Shown here in pieces: positions 1 to 6,275 of a stretch of 10,191 bases of DNA (positions are counted from its first letter, which is position 1; each line of letters starts with the position of its first letter). The stretch is from positions 1 to 10,191 of the forward strand of contig CABTZM010000059.1 of assembly GCA_902489295.1 (NCBI GenBank). The letters are read 5' to 3'. The notes beneath the pieces were generated by a model, which made no database searches, had not been told where the DNA came from, and saw only the letters and a program-made list of their open reading frames with translations. This DNA is from an uncultured Collinsella sp. GTDB lineage: Bacteria; Actinomycetota; Coriobacteriia; Coriobacteriales; Coriobacteriaceae. Position numbers and translations under genes: made by a program.

Positions 1-141
1 AAGCAGAGTCGTTCAAAAGGTATTAGTGGTCGGGCCCGCTCCCTTACGTACCACCATTGGGAACTTTGGCTGAGGGGTTGAGCGTGGTGGGGCCTTTGCT
101 GTGATGGCCCTTGATTGCTCGGGGTTTTACTTTGGTATTCG

Positions 142-207
142 ATGAGCGATTGGCTGATTGCCGCTTTGGGTACTCTTTGGGTTACTTTGGGTTTGTTTGA
201 TTTTTAA
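142..207 (+). CDS. candidate small hydrophobic peptide (21 aa) or leader ORF
   Basis: A short frame runs from ATG at 142 to TAA at 205-207. It encodes 21 residues beginning MSDWLIAALG and ending LGLFDF, a mostly hydrophobic stretch that could span a membrane once. Its stop lies 5 bases before the GGAGGG ribosome site of the nitroreductase, so it could be a co-transcribed small membrane peptide or a leader. It uses T- and G-ending codons, like the 5' half of the nitroreductase. Against it: no clear Shine-Dalgarno sequence precedes ATG 142, it is short enough to be chance, and the same bases contain direct repeats that might be a DNA-level signal. I do not recognise the peptide. Confidence 0.25.
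   Translation: MSDWLIAALGTLWVTLGLFDF
164..192. repeat. three CTTTGGGT direct repeats, spaced 11 and 10 bp
   Basis: Exact copies of CTTTGGGT begin at 164, 175 and 185, so they lie on about the same face of the helix. Shorter CTTTGG cores also occur at 64 and 130. The repeats end about 20 bases before the nitroreductase ribosome site. They may be a regulator-binding array or only a by-product of the small hydrophobic frame, where they fall in Leu, Gly, Thr and Trp codons. Confidence 0.45.
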
Positions 208-212
208 TTGTT

Positions 213-218
213 GGAGGG
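213..218 (+). promoter_or_regulatory. ribosome binding site of the nitroreductase
   Basis: GGAGGG lies 5 bases before ATG at 224. It favours this start over the upstream in-frame TTG at 158, which would add a 22-residue hydrophobic N-terminus unlike soluble nitroreductases. Confidence 0.75.
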
Positions 219-223
219 CTTGT

Positions 224-754
224 ATGTCTTATTTGGATCTGGCTCGGGGTCGGTATTCTTGTCGTGAATTTCAGGATCGTTCTGTTGAGCAAGCTGTTGT
301 GGATGCCATTGTTGAGGCTGGGCGTATTGCTCCTTCTGCTTGTAATAACCATCCAACCCGTGTGATGGTGTTGGATACGCCTGAGCTTCTGGAGAAGGCA
401 GCTGCTTGTCAGCCTCGGTTTGCTCGTGATGGATCTATCTTTGGCGCTCCGCTCATCTTCCTTATTTGTAGCGTTACCGAAGACGCTTGGGTGCGCCCGT
501 ATGACCAGATGAATTCCAGTGAAATCGATACGTCCATAGTGTGCGATCAGATGATGATGGAGGCCACCGAGCAGGGCCTGGGAACGTGTTGGGTATGCCA
601 TTTTAAGCCCGAGGTGGCACAGGAGCAGTTCAACCTGCCCGAGGGCGTCTATCCCTATCACATGCTCGTCTGCGGATATCCTGCCGACCACATCGCCGAT
701 CCCGAGCATCGCGAGGCCCGTACCATTCCCCTCTCCGACTTCCTCCTCAAGTAG
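224..754 (+). CDS. small nitroreductase family protein, FMN-dependent
   Basis: Predicted 176-residue flavin oxidoreductase of the nitroreductase superfamily, a group of usually dimeric cytoplasmic FMN enzymes that reduce nitro groups, quinones or enones using NAD(P)H. Visible family marks are the N-terminal RYSCREF motif (10-16, FMN-phosphate side), PSACNNHP (37-44, the family's PSAxNxxP position), GLGTCWVC (118-125) and GYPAD (151-155). The length fits the short single-domain members. The start is set by GGAGGG at 213-218. The gene stands alone on the plus strand, convergent with divIVA, and has its own terminator. Codon use changes along it: in codons 1-41, 28 end in T and 1 in C; in the last 41, 26 end in C and 8 in T. 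This suggests a mosaic history or strong 5' constraints. The substrate cannot be told from sequence. Confidence 0.88.
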   Translation: MSYLDLARGRYSCREFQDRSVEQAVVDAIVEAGRIAPSACNNHPTRVMVLDTPELLEKAAACQPRFARDGSIFGAPLIFLICSVTEDAWVRPYDQMNSSEIDTSIVCDQMMMEATEQGLGTCWVCHFKPEVAQEQFNLPEGVYPYHMLVCGYPADHIADPEHREARTIPLSDFLLK

Positions 755-801
755 GTTTTGGGACATGCCTTAAAACCTACCCTTGACCGCTCACCCGTTC
801 G

Positions 802-839
802 CCGAGTTCTGCGCCATTATGTGCAGGGCTCGGTTTTTT
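802..839 (+). terminator. intrinsic terminator of the nitroreductase gene
   Basis: Stem 802-814 pairs with 821-833 (13 pairs, including three G-U pairs), with a 6-base loop and then six T (834-839). It lies 47 bases after the nitroreductase stop. Confidence 0.88.
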
Positions 840-864
840 ATGTTACGCACTCCGGCACAGTCAT

Positions 865-895
865 AAAAAAAGGACCCGCAAGCTGCGGGTCCTTT
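865..895 (-). terminator. intrinsic terminator after divIVA
   Basis: A perfect 12-bp stem (869-880 with 884-895) has a 3-base loop. Read on the minus strand it is followed by a run of U from A865-A871, partly inside the stem, as expected for an intrinsic terminator 26 bases past the divIVA stop. The plus-strand T tract is shorter, so a weak bidirectional role is possible. Confidence 0.88.
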
Positions 896-921
896 CTAGG
901 CACTAAATTGTAGGCCGAATG

Positions 922-1596
922 TTAGTCCAGGTCGTCGGCAGCAAAGTTGTCGATCGGGGCGAAGGGATCGGCCACGGGGACAACCGGGTCAGCGACGGGC
1001 AGCGGCTCGGCGGGAACAGTCACTGCAGGAGAAGCGGCAGAACCGACCGGCGTGGAAGCCATCAGATCGGCCGGGAAGGAATTCTGGGCATCGTCCATGA
1101 AGTGCTGGATGAGCTTGAGATACTCTGCCTTGAACTCCTCACGGGAAGCCTTGAGACGATCGATCTCCTCGAGCTCGGCCTGCTTCTCGGTCAGAGCCTG
1201 GCGGATAACCTCGCGGGCCTTGGCGTCAGCCTCGTTGCGGATACGCTCAGCGTTCTCGTTGGCATCGTTGACGATGGTCTCAGCGGTCTGCTGGGCAGCG
1301 ATCAGGGCAGCGGAAATCTGGCGCTCCTGAGCGGAGAAGTCAGGGGCGGGAGCAGCCACGGGAGCGGCAGGAACGGCCTGGGCGGTGGCATCCTGAGCCT
1401 GGGCAAGCTGAGCCTGCGCATCGGCAAGCTGCTGCTCGGTAGCAGTCAGACGACCCTTAAGGTCGACGATCTTAGCGAGCATAGCGTCAACCTCGGAGGA
1501 CAGCGTCTCCAAGAAGACGTCGACCTCGGCAGGATCGTAGCCACGCTTGGCCTCAGAGAAAGTCTGAGCCTGGATGTCTGCAGGGGTAATAGCCAT
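922..1596 (-). CDS. divIVA: DivIVA-domain cell-division/polar growth protein
   Basis: Predicted 224-residue DivIVA-family coiled-coil protein. These proteins bind negatively curved membrane at septa and poles, recruiting Min or nucleoid proteins or, in actinobacteria, the polar growth machinery. The N-terminal membrane-binding domain is clear: ITPADIQAQTF (3-13), RGYDPAEVDVFLE (18-30), then a first coiled coil (about 32-70). An Ala/Pro-rich linker (74-86) is followed by a long second coiled coil (about 87-168) rich in Ala, Glu, Gln and Arg. The tail (about 180-224) is Pro/Ala/Val-rich with repeated PVADP units and an acidic end. AAAGGAG at 1604-1610 sits 7 bases before the ATG. It follows yggT after 61 bases and is the last gene of its unit, as in the ylm-divIVA cluster. 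Coiled coils are judged by eye. Confidence 0.93.
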   Translation of the reverse strand: MAITPADIQAQTFSEAKRGYDPAEVDVFLETLSSEVDAMLAKIVDLKGRLTATEQQLADAQAQLAQAQDATAQAVPAAPVAAPAPDFSAQERQISAALIAAQQTAETIVNDANENAERIRNEADAKAREVIRQALTEKQAELEEIDRLKASREEFKAEYLKLIQHFMDDAQNSFPADLMASTPVGSAASPAVTVPAEPLPVADPVVPVADPFAPIDNFAADDLD

Positions 1597-1657
1597 AACA
1601 AGTCTCCTTTTTCATCGCCTCGGCGCTACACGCCCGACGTAAGTTACTAAGACAGTT

Positions 1658-1939
1658 CTACACGAGTATACCTATAAGAAGCTGCAGAACCAGCCTCTGC
1701 ACCAACTGCAACGCAATAATCGCAACGACCGGCGAAAAATCGATACCGCCCATCGGCGGGATGAAACGACGGAACAGGTTGAGCCACGGACCGCACACGC
1801 TATCAAGCACCGCAGCAATATCCTGAAGCAAACCACCCTGCTTCATGGGAATCCACGTCATAAAGCAGTAGACGACAATGAGCGTGGAATAGAAGTTGAA
1901 CAGCGTGTTGACCAGCTGGACGATAGTGTAGATGTTGAT
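1658..1939 (-). CDS. yggT: YggT/YlmG family membrane protein, probable ATC start
   Basis: Predicted 93-residue two-helix membrane protein of the YggT (YlmG) family, found beside sepF in many Gram-positives; in plants and cyanobacteria relatives affect nucleoid or plastid organisation. Helix 1 covers about residues 4-27, helix 2 about 70-92, and the family signature FRRFIPPMGGIDFSP lies at 56-70. The only in-frame ATG (1859-1861) would delete helix 1, though the homologous-looking part NIYTIVQLVNTLF lies upstream in the same open frame. No ATG, GTG or TTG precedes it. The best-placed initiator is ATC at 1937-1939, 6 bases after GAGGAG (1946-1951). The ATT at 1943-1945 touches the ribosome site and is less likely. 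sepF ends 21 bases upstream in the same frame, so a rare readthrough fusion or a sequence error are alternatives. Family assignment is secure; the start is inferred. Confidence 0.85.
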   Translation of the reverse strand: MNIYTIVQLVNTLFNFYSTLIVVYCFMTWIPMKQGGLLQDIAAVLDSVCGPWLNLFRRFIPPMGGIDFSPVVAIIALQLVQRLVLQLLIGILV

Positions 1940-1945
1940 GGGAAT

Positions 1946-1951
1946 CTCCTC
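1946..1951 (-). promoter_or_regulatory. ribosome binding site pointing to a non-AUG yggT start
   Basis: GAGGAG on the minus strand lies in the 21-base gap after the sepF stop and 6 bases before ATC (1937-1939). No ordinary start codon lies at a useful distance from it. Confidence 0.6.
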
Positions 1952-1960
1952 GTCTTGTCT

Positions 1961-2683
1961 TTACTTAAGGTAGCCGTCGGCACGAAGCTTCTTGAGATCG
2001 GAATCTTTGACCTCGCAACCGGCGGGCAGCACCATGAACACGCGGTCGCCCACCTCCTTGACCGTGGCACCCAGACCGCAGGCAAAGCCGTAAGAGAAGT
2101 CCAAGACGCGCTTGGCAACTTCGGTGCGTACGCCCACAAAAATCAGTGCGACAGGCTGCTTGGTGCGAACGCGGCGCACCACAGTCTCCACGTCGTCATA
2201 GCTCTCGGGGCGCAGGACATAGGCCGGCAGCTGCGGCGTGGCGTTGATGATATTGCTCGCATAGGCCGAGGCATCGCTCGGTGCAGGCGCGGGTGCAGCG
2301 GCGGCACGGGCGCGGGTATTCTCGGCGTAGCTCGACGGCGTGTCATAGGCACCGGGACGATAACCGCTCGCAACACTGTCCTGCGAGCGCGAAGGCGGGT
2401 TATACGTCGTGGCATGGCGGGAGTCATCGCCGACCAGCTGACCGGAGCGCGTATACACGGCAACCGACTCAGCTTCACCGCGGCGCGTCTGACCAAGCAG
2501 GCCGTTGCTCGGCTCGTCTTGGGTGTAGAAGCCCTCGCCCGAAGCACCGCTGTAGCCGTTGTTCTGATAGCCATCGTCGTAGCCGTCATCGTAGCCGTAG
2601 TCGTCGTCCTGGCCATAACCCTGGTCGTAACCCTGCTGGCCGCCCAGGTGCATCTTATTTTTAATCTCGTCAAGGAAGCCCAT
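1961..2683 (-). CDS. sepF: cell division protein SepF
   Basis: Predicted 240-residue SepF, a membrane-associated partner that polymerises and links FtsZ to the membrane; in actinobacteria lacking FtsA it is the main FtsZ anchor. The N-terminal MGFLDEIKNKM (1-11) is the expected amphipathic membrane-binding segment. The C-terminal globular SepF domain spans about 150-235, including LRPESYDDVETVVRRV (157-172) and the VFMVLPAGCEV strand (215-225). Between them lies a long disordered linker: a Gly/Tyr/Asp-rich repeat (18-46), then Ala/Pro-rich sequence (117-126). At 240 residues it is longer than the roughly 150 of B. subtilis SepF, due to the linker. The start at 2683 has AGAGGA (2691-2696) 7 bases upstream and the family N-terminus; an upstream ATG at 2734 is not favoured. 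It sits 60 bases after ylmE. Confidence 0.93.
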   Translation of the reverse strand: MGFLDEIKNKMHLGGQQGYDQGYGQDDDYGYDDGYDDGYQNNGYSGASGEGFYTQDEPSNGLLGQTRRGEAESVAVYTRSGQLVGDDSRHATTYNPPSRSQDSVASGYRPGAYDTPSSYAENTRARAAAAPAPAPSDASAYASNIINATPQLPAYVLRPESYDDVETVVRRVRTKQPVALIFVGVRTEVAKRVLDFSYGFACGLGATVKEVGDRVFMVLPAGCEVKDSDLKKLRADGYLK

Positions 2684-2690
2684 GGTTGTG

Positions 2691-2696
2691 TCCTCT
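2691..2696 (-). promoter_or_regulatory. ribosome binding site of sepF
   Basis: AGAGGA, 7 bases before ATG 2683. It sets the start so that the protein begins MGFLDEIKNK, the usual SepF N-terminus, not at the in-frame ATG 17 codons upstream. Confidence 0.7.
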
Positions 2697-2743
2697 CGCG
2701 GTTTAGTGCAGGCGCCCCGATAATCAGTGCGCACTTCAGAGCC

Positions 2744-3481
2744 TTATTTTACTGCAAACTCCGGGCTAAATACTACCCTGCCCAGGCGAACGAGCGTAGA
2801 GCCCTCCTCAAGGGCAGACTCAAAGTCCTCGCTCATACCGCAGGAAAGCTCAGGCAGGTTCAAATCGGGATGCGCCGCCTCCAGCTCATCCCTCAGCTCA
2901 CGAAGCCCCGCAAAGGTGCGGCGTGCCACATCCTTATTCCCCCGGGGCGCCATAGTCATAAGCCCCTGTACGCAAATTCCCTCAAGTTCTGCAAGCTCAC
3001 CCGCGGCGGCGCGAATCTCATCGGGTGAAAAGCCTCCCTTCGACTCCTCACCACTCACATTGACCTCAATGAGCACACGCTGGGGGCCGACGAGCTCGCC
3101 TGCCTCAATCTTGCGAACAGCACGGCTCGAGATCGCCTGCGCCAGATGCAGCGAACCCACCGAGTGAATCAGCTCGGCTGAGCCCAGCACCGCATTGATC
3201 TTATTGGTCTGCAGGTTGCCGATCATATCGAAGCGCACCTCGGGCAGCTCCGGATGCTCCGCCAGACCCGTGAGCTTGCGAACCAGCTCCTGCGGGCGAT
3301 TCTCGGCAAAATGGCGATACCCCGCCTGGATGGCGGCAACGGTCTCATCGACACCAACGGTCTTGGACACGGCAATGAGGCTCGCGGCGTCGTGGGGACG
3401 GCCTGCGCGATCGAGCGCCGCATAAAAACGTTCCAGAATCTGCTCGCGGCGAGCGCGCATCAAGTCCAAATAGTTATCCAT
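2744..3481 (-). CDS. ylmE: YggS/YlmE family pyridoxal-phosphate homeostasis protein
   Basis: Predicted 245-residue PLP-binding protein of the YggS/PROSC/YlmE family, a single TIM-barrel fold like the N-terminal domain of alanine racemase. Members bind PLP and affect vitamin B6 and amino-acid balance; no catalytic reaction is established. Lys40 in LIAVSK (35-40) is the expected PLP Schiff-base lysine. Other marks are HFAENRPQE (57-65), MIGNLQTNK (86-94), IHSVGS (105-110), GLMTMAP (163-169), GMSEDF (215-220) and GSTLVRLG (227-234); the last groups contact the cofactor phosphate. The start at 3481 follows GGAGG (3491-3495) by 9 bases and gives a normal length; the in-frame start at 3565 would run back through the upstream hairpin. 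It heads the ylmE-sepF-yggT-divIVA run. In B. subtilis the same gene lies directly after ylmD, but here the pst-phoU block intervenes. Confidence 0.94.
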   Translation of the reverse strand: MDNYLDLMRARREQILERFYAALDRAGRPHDAASLIAVSKTVGVDETVAAIQAGYRHFAENRPQELVRKLTGLAEHPELPEVRFDMIGNLQTNKINAVLGSAELIHSVGSLHLAQAISSRAVRKIEAGELVGPQRVLIEVNVSGEESKGGFSPDEIRAAAGELAELEGICVQGLMTMAPRGNKDVARRTFAGLRELRDELEAAHPDLNLPELSCGMSEDFESALEEGSTLVRLGRVVFSPEFAVK

Positions 3482-3490
3482 TGCCAATCG

Positions 3491-3495
3491 CCTCC
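3491..3495 (-). promoter_or_regulatory. ribosome binding site of ylmE
   Basis: GGAGG, 9 bases before ATG 3481. It decides against the in-frame upstream start at 3565. Confidence 0.65.
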
Positions 3496-3531
3496 GCTGA
3501 CAGCCAAACAAGTAGTCCCATGCTAACGCAA

Positions 3532-3563
3532 GAGCGCGGCCCCGCATGTGCAAGGCCGCGCTC
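3532..3563 (-). terminator. GC-rich hairpin between phoU and ylmE, possible terminator
   Basis: A perfect 10-bp stem (GAGCGCGGCC at 3532-3541 with 3554-3563) encloses a 12-base loop. It lies 38 bases after the phoU stop and 50 before ylmE. The minus-strand sequence after it has only scattered T, so it is a poor classical terminator. It may end or weaken the pst-phoU transcript, protect its 3' end, or attenuate readthrough into ylmE. Confidence 0.5.
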
Positions 3564-3600
3564 ACTTAGGTATTTACAATCTTTCGACGAACGGGATTAC

Positions 3601-4458
3601 TTACTCCTCGTCGTCCTCGTCATCGTCCTCGTCCTCAAGATGATCGAGCAGGTAGCGAAGTCCCTCGCTGACCTCGTTAACGGGCACCTTGGCAACGTAG
3701 CGCGCATCGACGGCGGGCCTCATGATGACGCCCTCGCCCAAAGGCACGCGCATGCTCTCGAGCTCGTCCTCGTCCGTGCGGGCGATATCGCCGGCATTCA
3801 TGCGCTGACCAGTCAGCAGGAAGGTCAGGCGGCAGGCGGCATCGATGGAAATCGAGGCGATGCGATCGAGGTAGCGCGAAACCATGATGGCGCGGCGCAG
3901 GTCGTCATAGTTGCTGTCGTCGTCCATAAAATCGCCCGTGTCCATGCGGTTAAAGGTGCGGAAGAACTTCTCGTAGGCGGCGTGCACTGGCTCGTCCTCG
4001 ACGGCCAAGTTGCAGATGATGGACATGTCGTTGGTGACGAGCGCAGAAAGCGAAGAGCCCAGCACCTGGTAGACGGCCTCAGCCTCGGCCTCGACCGTGC
4101 CGACAAGCTCCTTGGGCAGCGAGATGTCGGCCTTGATCATATGACGCGTGGCGCGGCAAATCTGGCGAACCTTATCGGTCATGCGCTGCAGGTTAAAGTC
4201 GACGTAGATGATCGTCTGAAGCAGGCGGAAGTCGGAGTCGACCGGTGACTGCGTGGCGATCAGGTTGTAGCAGACGGCCTCCAGGTTGGCGCAGCGCGCG
4301 TCAATCGAAAGCGTGCGCTTCTTGGTCTTGGTGGCGAGCTTGCGGTCGTCGGTCACATAGGCCCTCACGGCATCGTGGAGGGCCAGATCGACGGCCTCGT
4401 AGATGCTCAGCATCTCGTGGCGGGCCTCGATGAGCTGACGGGAAAACAGTTTGCGCAT
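3601..4458 (-). CDS. phoU: PhoU-like phosphate signalling regulator
   Basis: Predicted 285-residue PhoU family protein, a cytoplasmic helical protein with two three-helix repeats that links PstSCAB transport activity to the phosphate-sensing kinase and limits uptake. Repeat 1 covers about residues 10-115 and repeat 2 about 120-220. The usual metal-site motif of each repeat, about E-R-I-x-D, is altered: QRMTD at 91-95 (Glu replaced by Gln) and DRIAS at 198-202 (Glu to Asp, Asp to Ser). After repeat 2 there is an unusual extension of roughly 65 residues ending in an almost wholly acidic tail (275-285), making it longer than typical PhoU (about 220-240). GGAG at 4465-4468 lies 6 bases before the ATG. 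It follows pstB after 97 bases, the standard position. Identity rests on context and fold-like pattern; sequence conservation is modest. Confidence 0.85.
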   Translation of the reverse strand: MRKLFSRQLIEARHEMLSIYEAVDLALHDAVRAYVTDDRKLATKTKKRTLSIDARCANLEAVCYNLIATQSPVDSDFRLLQTIIYVDFNLQRMTDKVRQICRATRHMIKADISLPKELVGTVEAEAEAVYQVLGSSLSALVTNDMSIICNLAVEDEPVHAAYEKFFRTFNRMDTGDFMDDDSNYDDLRRAIMVSRYLDRIASISIDAACRLTFLLTGQRMNAGDIARTDEDELESMRVPLGEGVIMRPAVDARYVAKVPVNEVSEGLRYLLDHLEDEDDDEDDEE

Positions 4459-4478
4459 GGTTCACTCCAATCAGTTGG

Positions 4479-4550
4479 GTGCGGTCATGCCGCCCGCACA
4501 GTGAATACGCACCGGACCAGGTCCGATCGGCTTGGGACTAGTCGCACCGA

Positions 4551-4552
<2 letters not shown>
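4479..4552 (-). other. cluster of short hairpins between pstB and phoU
   Basis: The 97-base pstB-phoU gap holds three short inverted repeats: 4525-4530 with 4547-4552 (overlapping the pstB stop), 4513-4517 with 4521-4525, and 4479-4484 with 4494-4499. None is followed by a T run, so they are not intrinsic terminators. They may shape mRNA stability or phoU expression, or be chance in GC-rich DNA. Confidence 0.3.
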
Positions 4553-5354
<802 letters not shown>

Positions 5355-5366
5355 GGGACTCCTTAA

Positions 5367-6272
5367 CTAGCGACGCTTACGCGACAGGAAGCGCGCAAAC
5401 AGGTTGAAGGCCAAAATGATCACCATCAGCAAGAGCGCAGTGCCGTAGGCTGCGTTCATGTTGATGCCGTCGTTGGCAAGCAGGTACAGGTGAACGGTCA
5501 TGGGACGACCGGAATCGAGCGGCGAAATAGGTAGATTGATGGCCTGGCCCATGGTGTAGAGCACCACGGCGGTCTCGCCGATGGCACGGCCGATGGCAAG
5601 GACGATGCCCGTGGCAATGCGGCCAAAGGCCGAAGGAAGCACGATCCTGGAGACGACCTGCCACTTGGTAGCGCCCAGGCCGTACGCGCCCCAACGGATA
5701 TAGCGCGGAACGGCGCGAATGGCTTCTTCGGTGGTGCGCATGACGATGGGAAGCATCAAGAGCGCGAGCGCCAGAGCGGCCGAGACCATCGAAAGGCCCA
5801 GGCCCATAGCCTCGACAAACAAGGCGTAGCCAAACAGGCCCATAACGATGGAGGGCACCGAGGCCAAAGCGTCAGCAGCGTAGCGAATGAGCTCGACGAC
5901 CTTGCCCTGCTTGGCGTACTCGGCCAGATAGACGGCTGCCAGCACAGCGATCGGCGTGCAGATAAGCATGGCGAGCGCCGTCACGTAGACGGTCGAGACG
6001 ATCGTGGGCCAAATTCCGCCCTCGGCGTTGACGCCCTGGGGCCAACCGAAGATAAAGTCGAGCGAGATGTGTGGCAGGCCGTTGATGACCACGTAGGCGA
6101 TGATAGCGACCAGCACCAGCGTGGTGATGTAGGCAGCGGCACGAAACACGCCAAGCATGATCTTGTTGGACAGGTCCTTGTTGATGCGGCCCTTCTTGCC
6201 GTGGGAAAGGGCACGCTTGATGCGCTCGCGCGACGAGGTCGTATCGACCGTCGTGTCAACGGAATCGGACAT
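5367..6272 (-). CDS. pstA: phosphate ABC transporter permease PstA
   Basis: Predicted 301-residue integral membrane permease that pairs with PstC to form the phosphate channel. A cytoplasmic, basic N-terminus of about 40 residues precedes roughly six hydrophobic segments (about 43-65, 90-118, 135-156, 159-177, 213-236 and 276-295). The ABC permease EAA loop, which docks PstB, starts at EEAIRAVP (182-189) and contains GLGATKWQ (198-205) and IVLP (210-213). IGRAIGETA (227-235) is the characteristic PstA/PstC stretch with conserved Arg and Glu, and the end is strongly basic. The ATG lies 3 bases after the pstC stop, with a GAGGGGG-type ribosome site inside the pstC 3' end, so translation is probably coupled. 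Segment limits are by eye. Confidence 0.96.
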   Translation of the reverse strand: MSDSVDTTVDTTSSRERIKRALSHGKKGRINKDLSNKIMLGVFRAAAYITTLVLVAIIAYVVINGLPHISLDFIFGWPQGVNAEGGIWPTIVSTVYVTALAMLICTPIAVLAAVYLAEYAKQGKVVELIRYAADALASVPSIVMGLFGYALFVEAMGLGLSMVSAALALALLMLPIVMRTTEEAIRAVPRYIRWGAYGLGATKWQVVSRIVLPSAFGRIATGIVLAIGRAIGETAVVLYTMGQAINLPISPLDSGRPMTVHLYLLANDGINMNAAYGTALLLMVIILAFNLFARFLSRKRR

Positions 6273-6275
6273 AGC

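Noticed and set aside
1..140. A tRNA, riboswitch or end of another gene at the left edge
   Set aside because: No cloverleaf or recognisable aptamer. A 13-codon frame from ATG 104 and a short GGGCC hairpin (90-94 with 106-110) are too weak to call.
158..223. N-terminal extension of the nitroreductase from TTG at 158
   Set aside because: It would add a hydrophobic segment foreign to the family, and a good ribosome site serves ATG 224.
919..1650. Long plus-strand open frame opposite divIVA
   Set aside because: It is the antisense shadow of a GC-rich gene; no domain, and the minus-strand DivIVA is certain.
1658..1861. yggT starting at the ATG at 1859-1861 (67 residues)
   Set aside because: This loses the first membrane helix, and there is no suitable ribosome site upstream of it.
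1955..3028. 357-codon plus-strand open frame opposite sepF and ylmE
   Set aside because: It runs antisense across two well-supported genes and their gap, with Arg/Ala/Val-rich composition typical of shadows.
3481..4248. Plus-strand open frame opposite phoU
   Set aside because: Antisense shadow; begins in the phoU-ylmE gap and shows no recognisable family.
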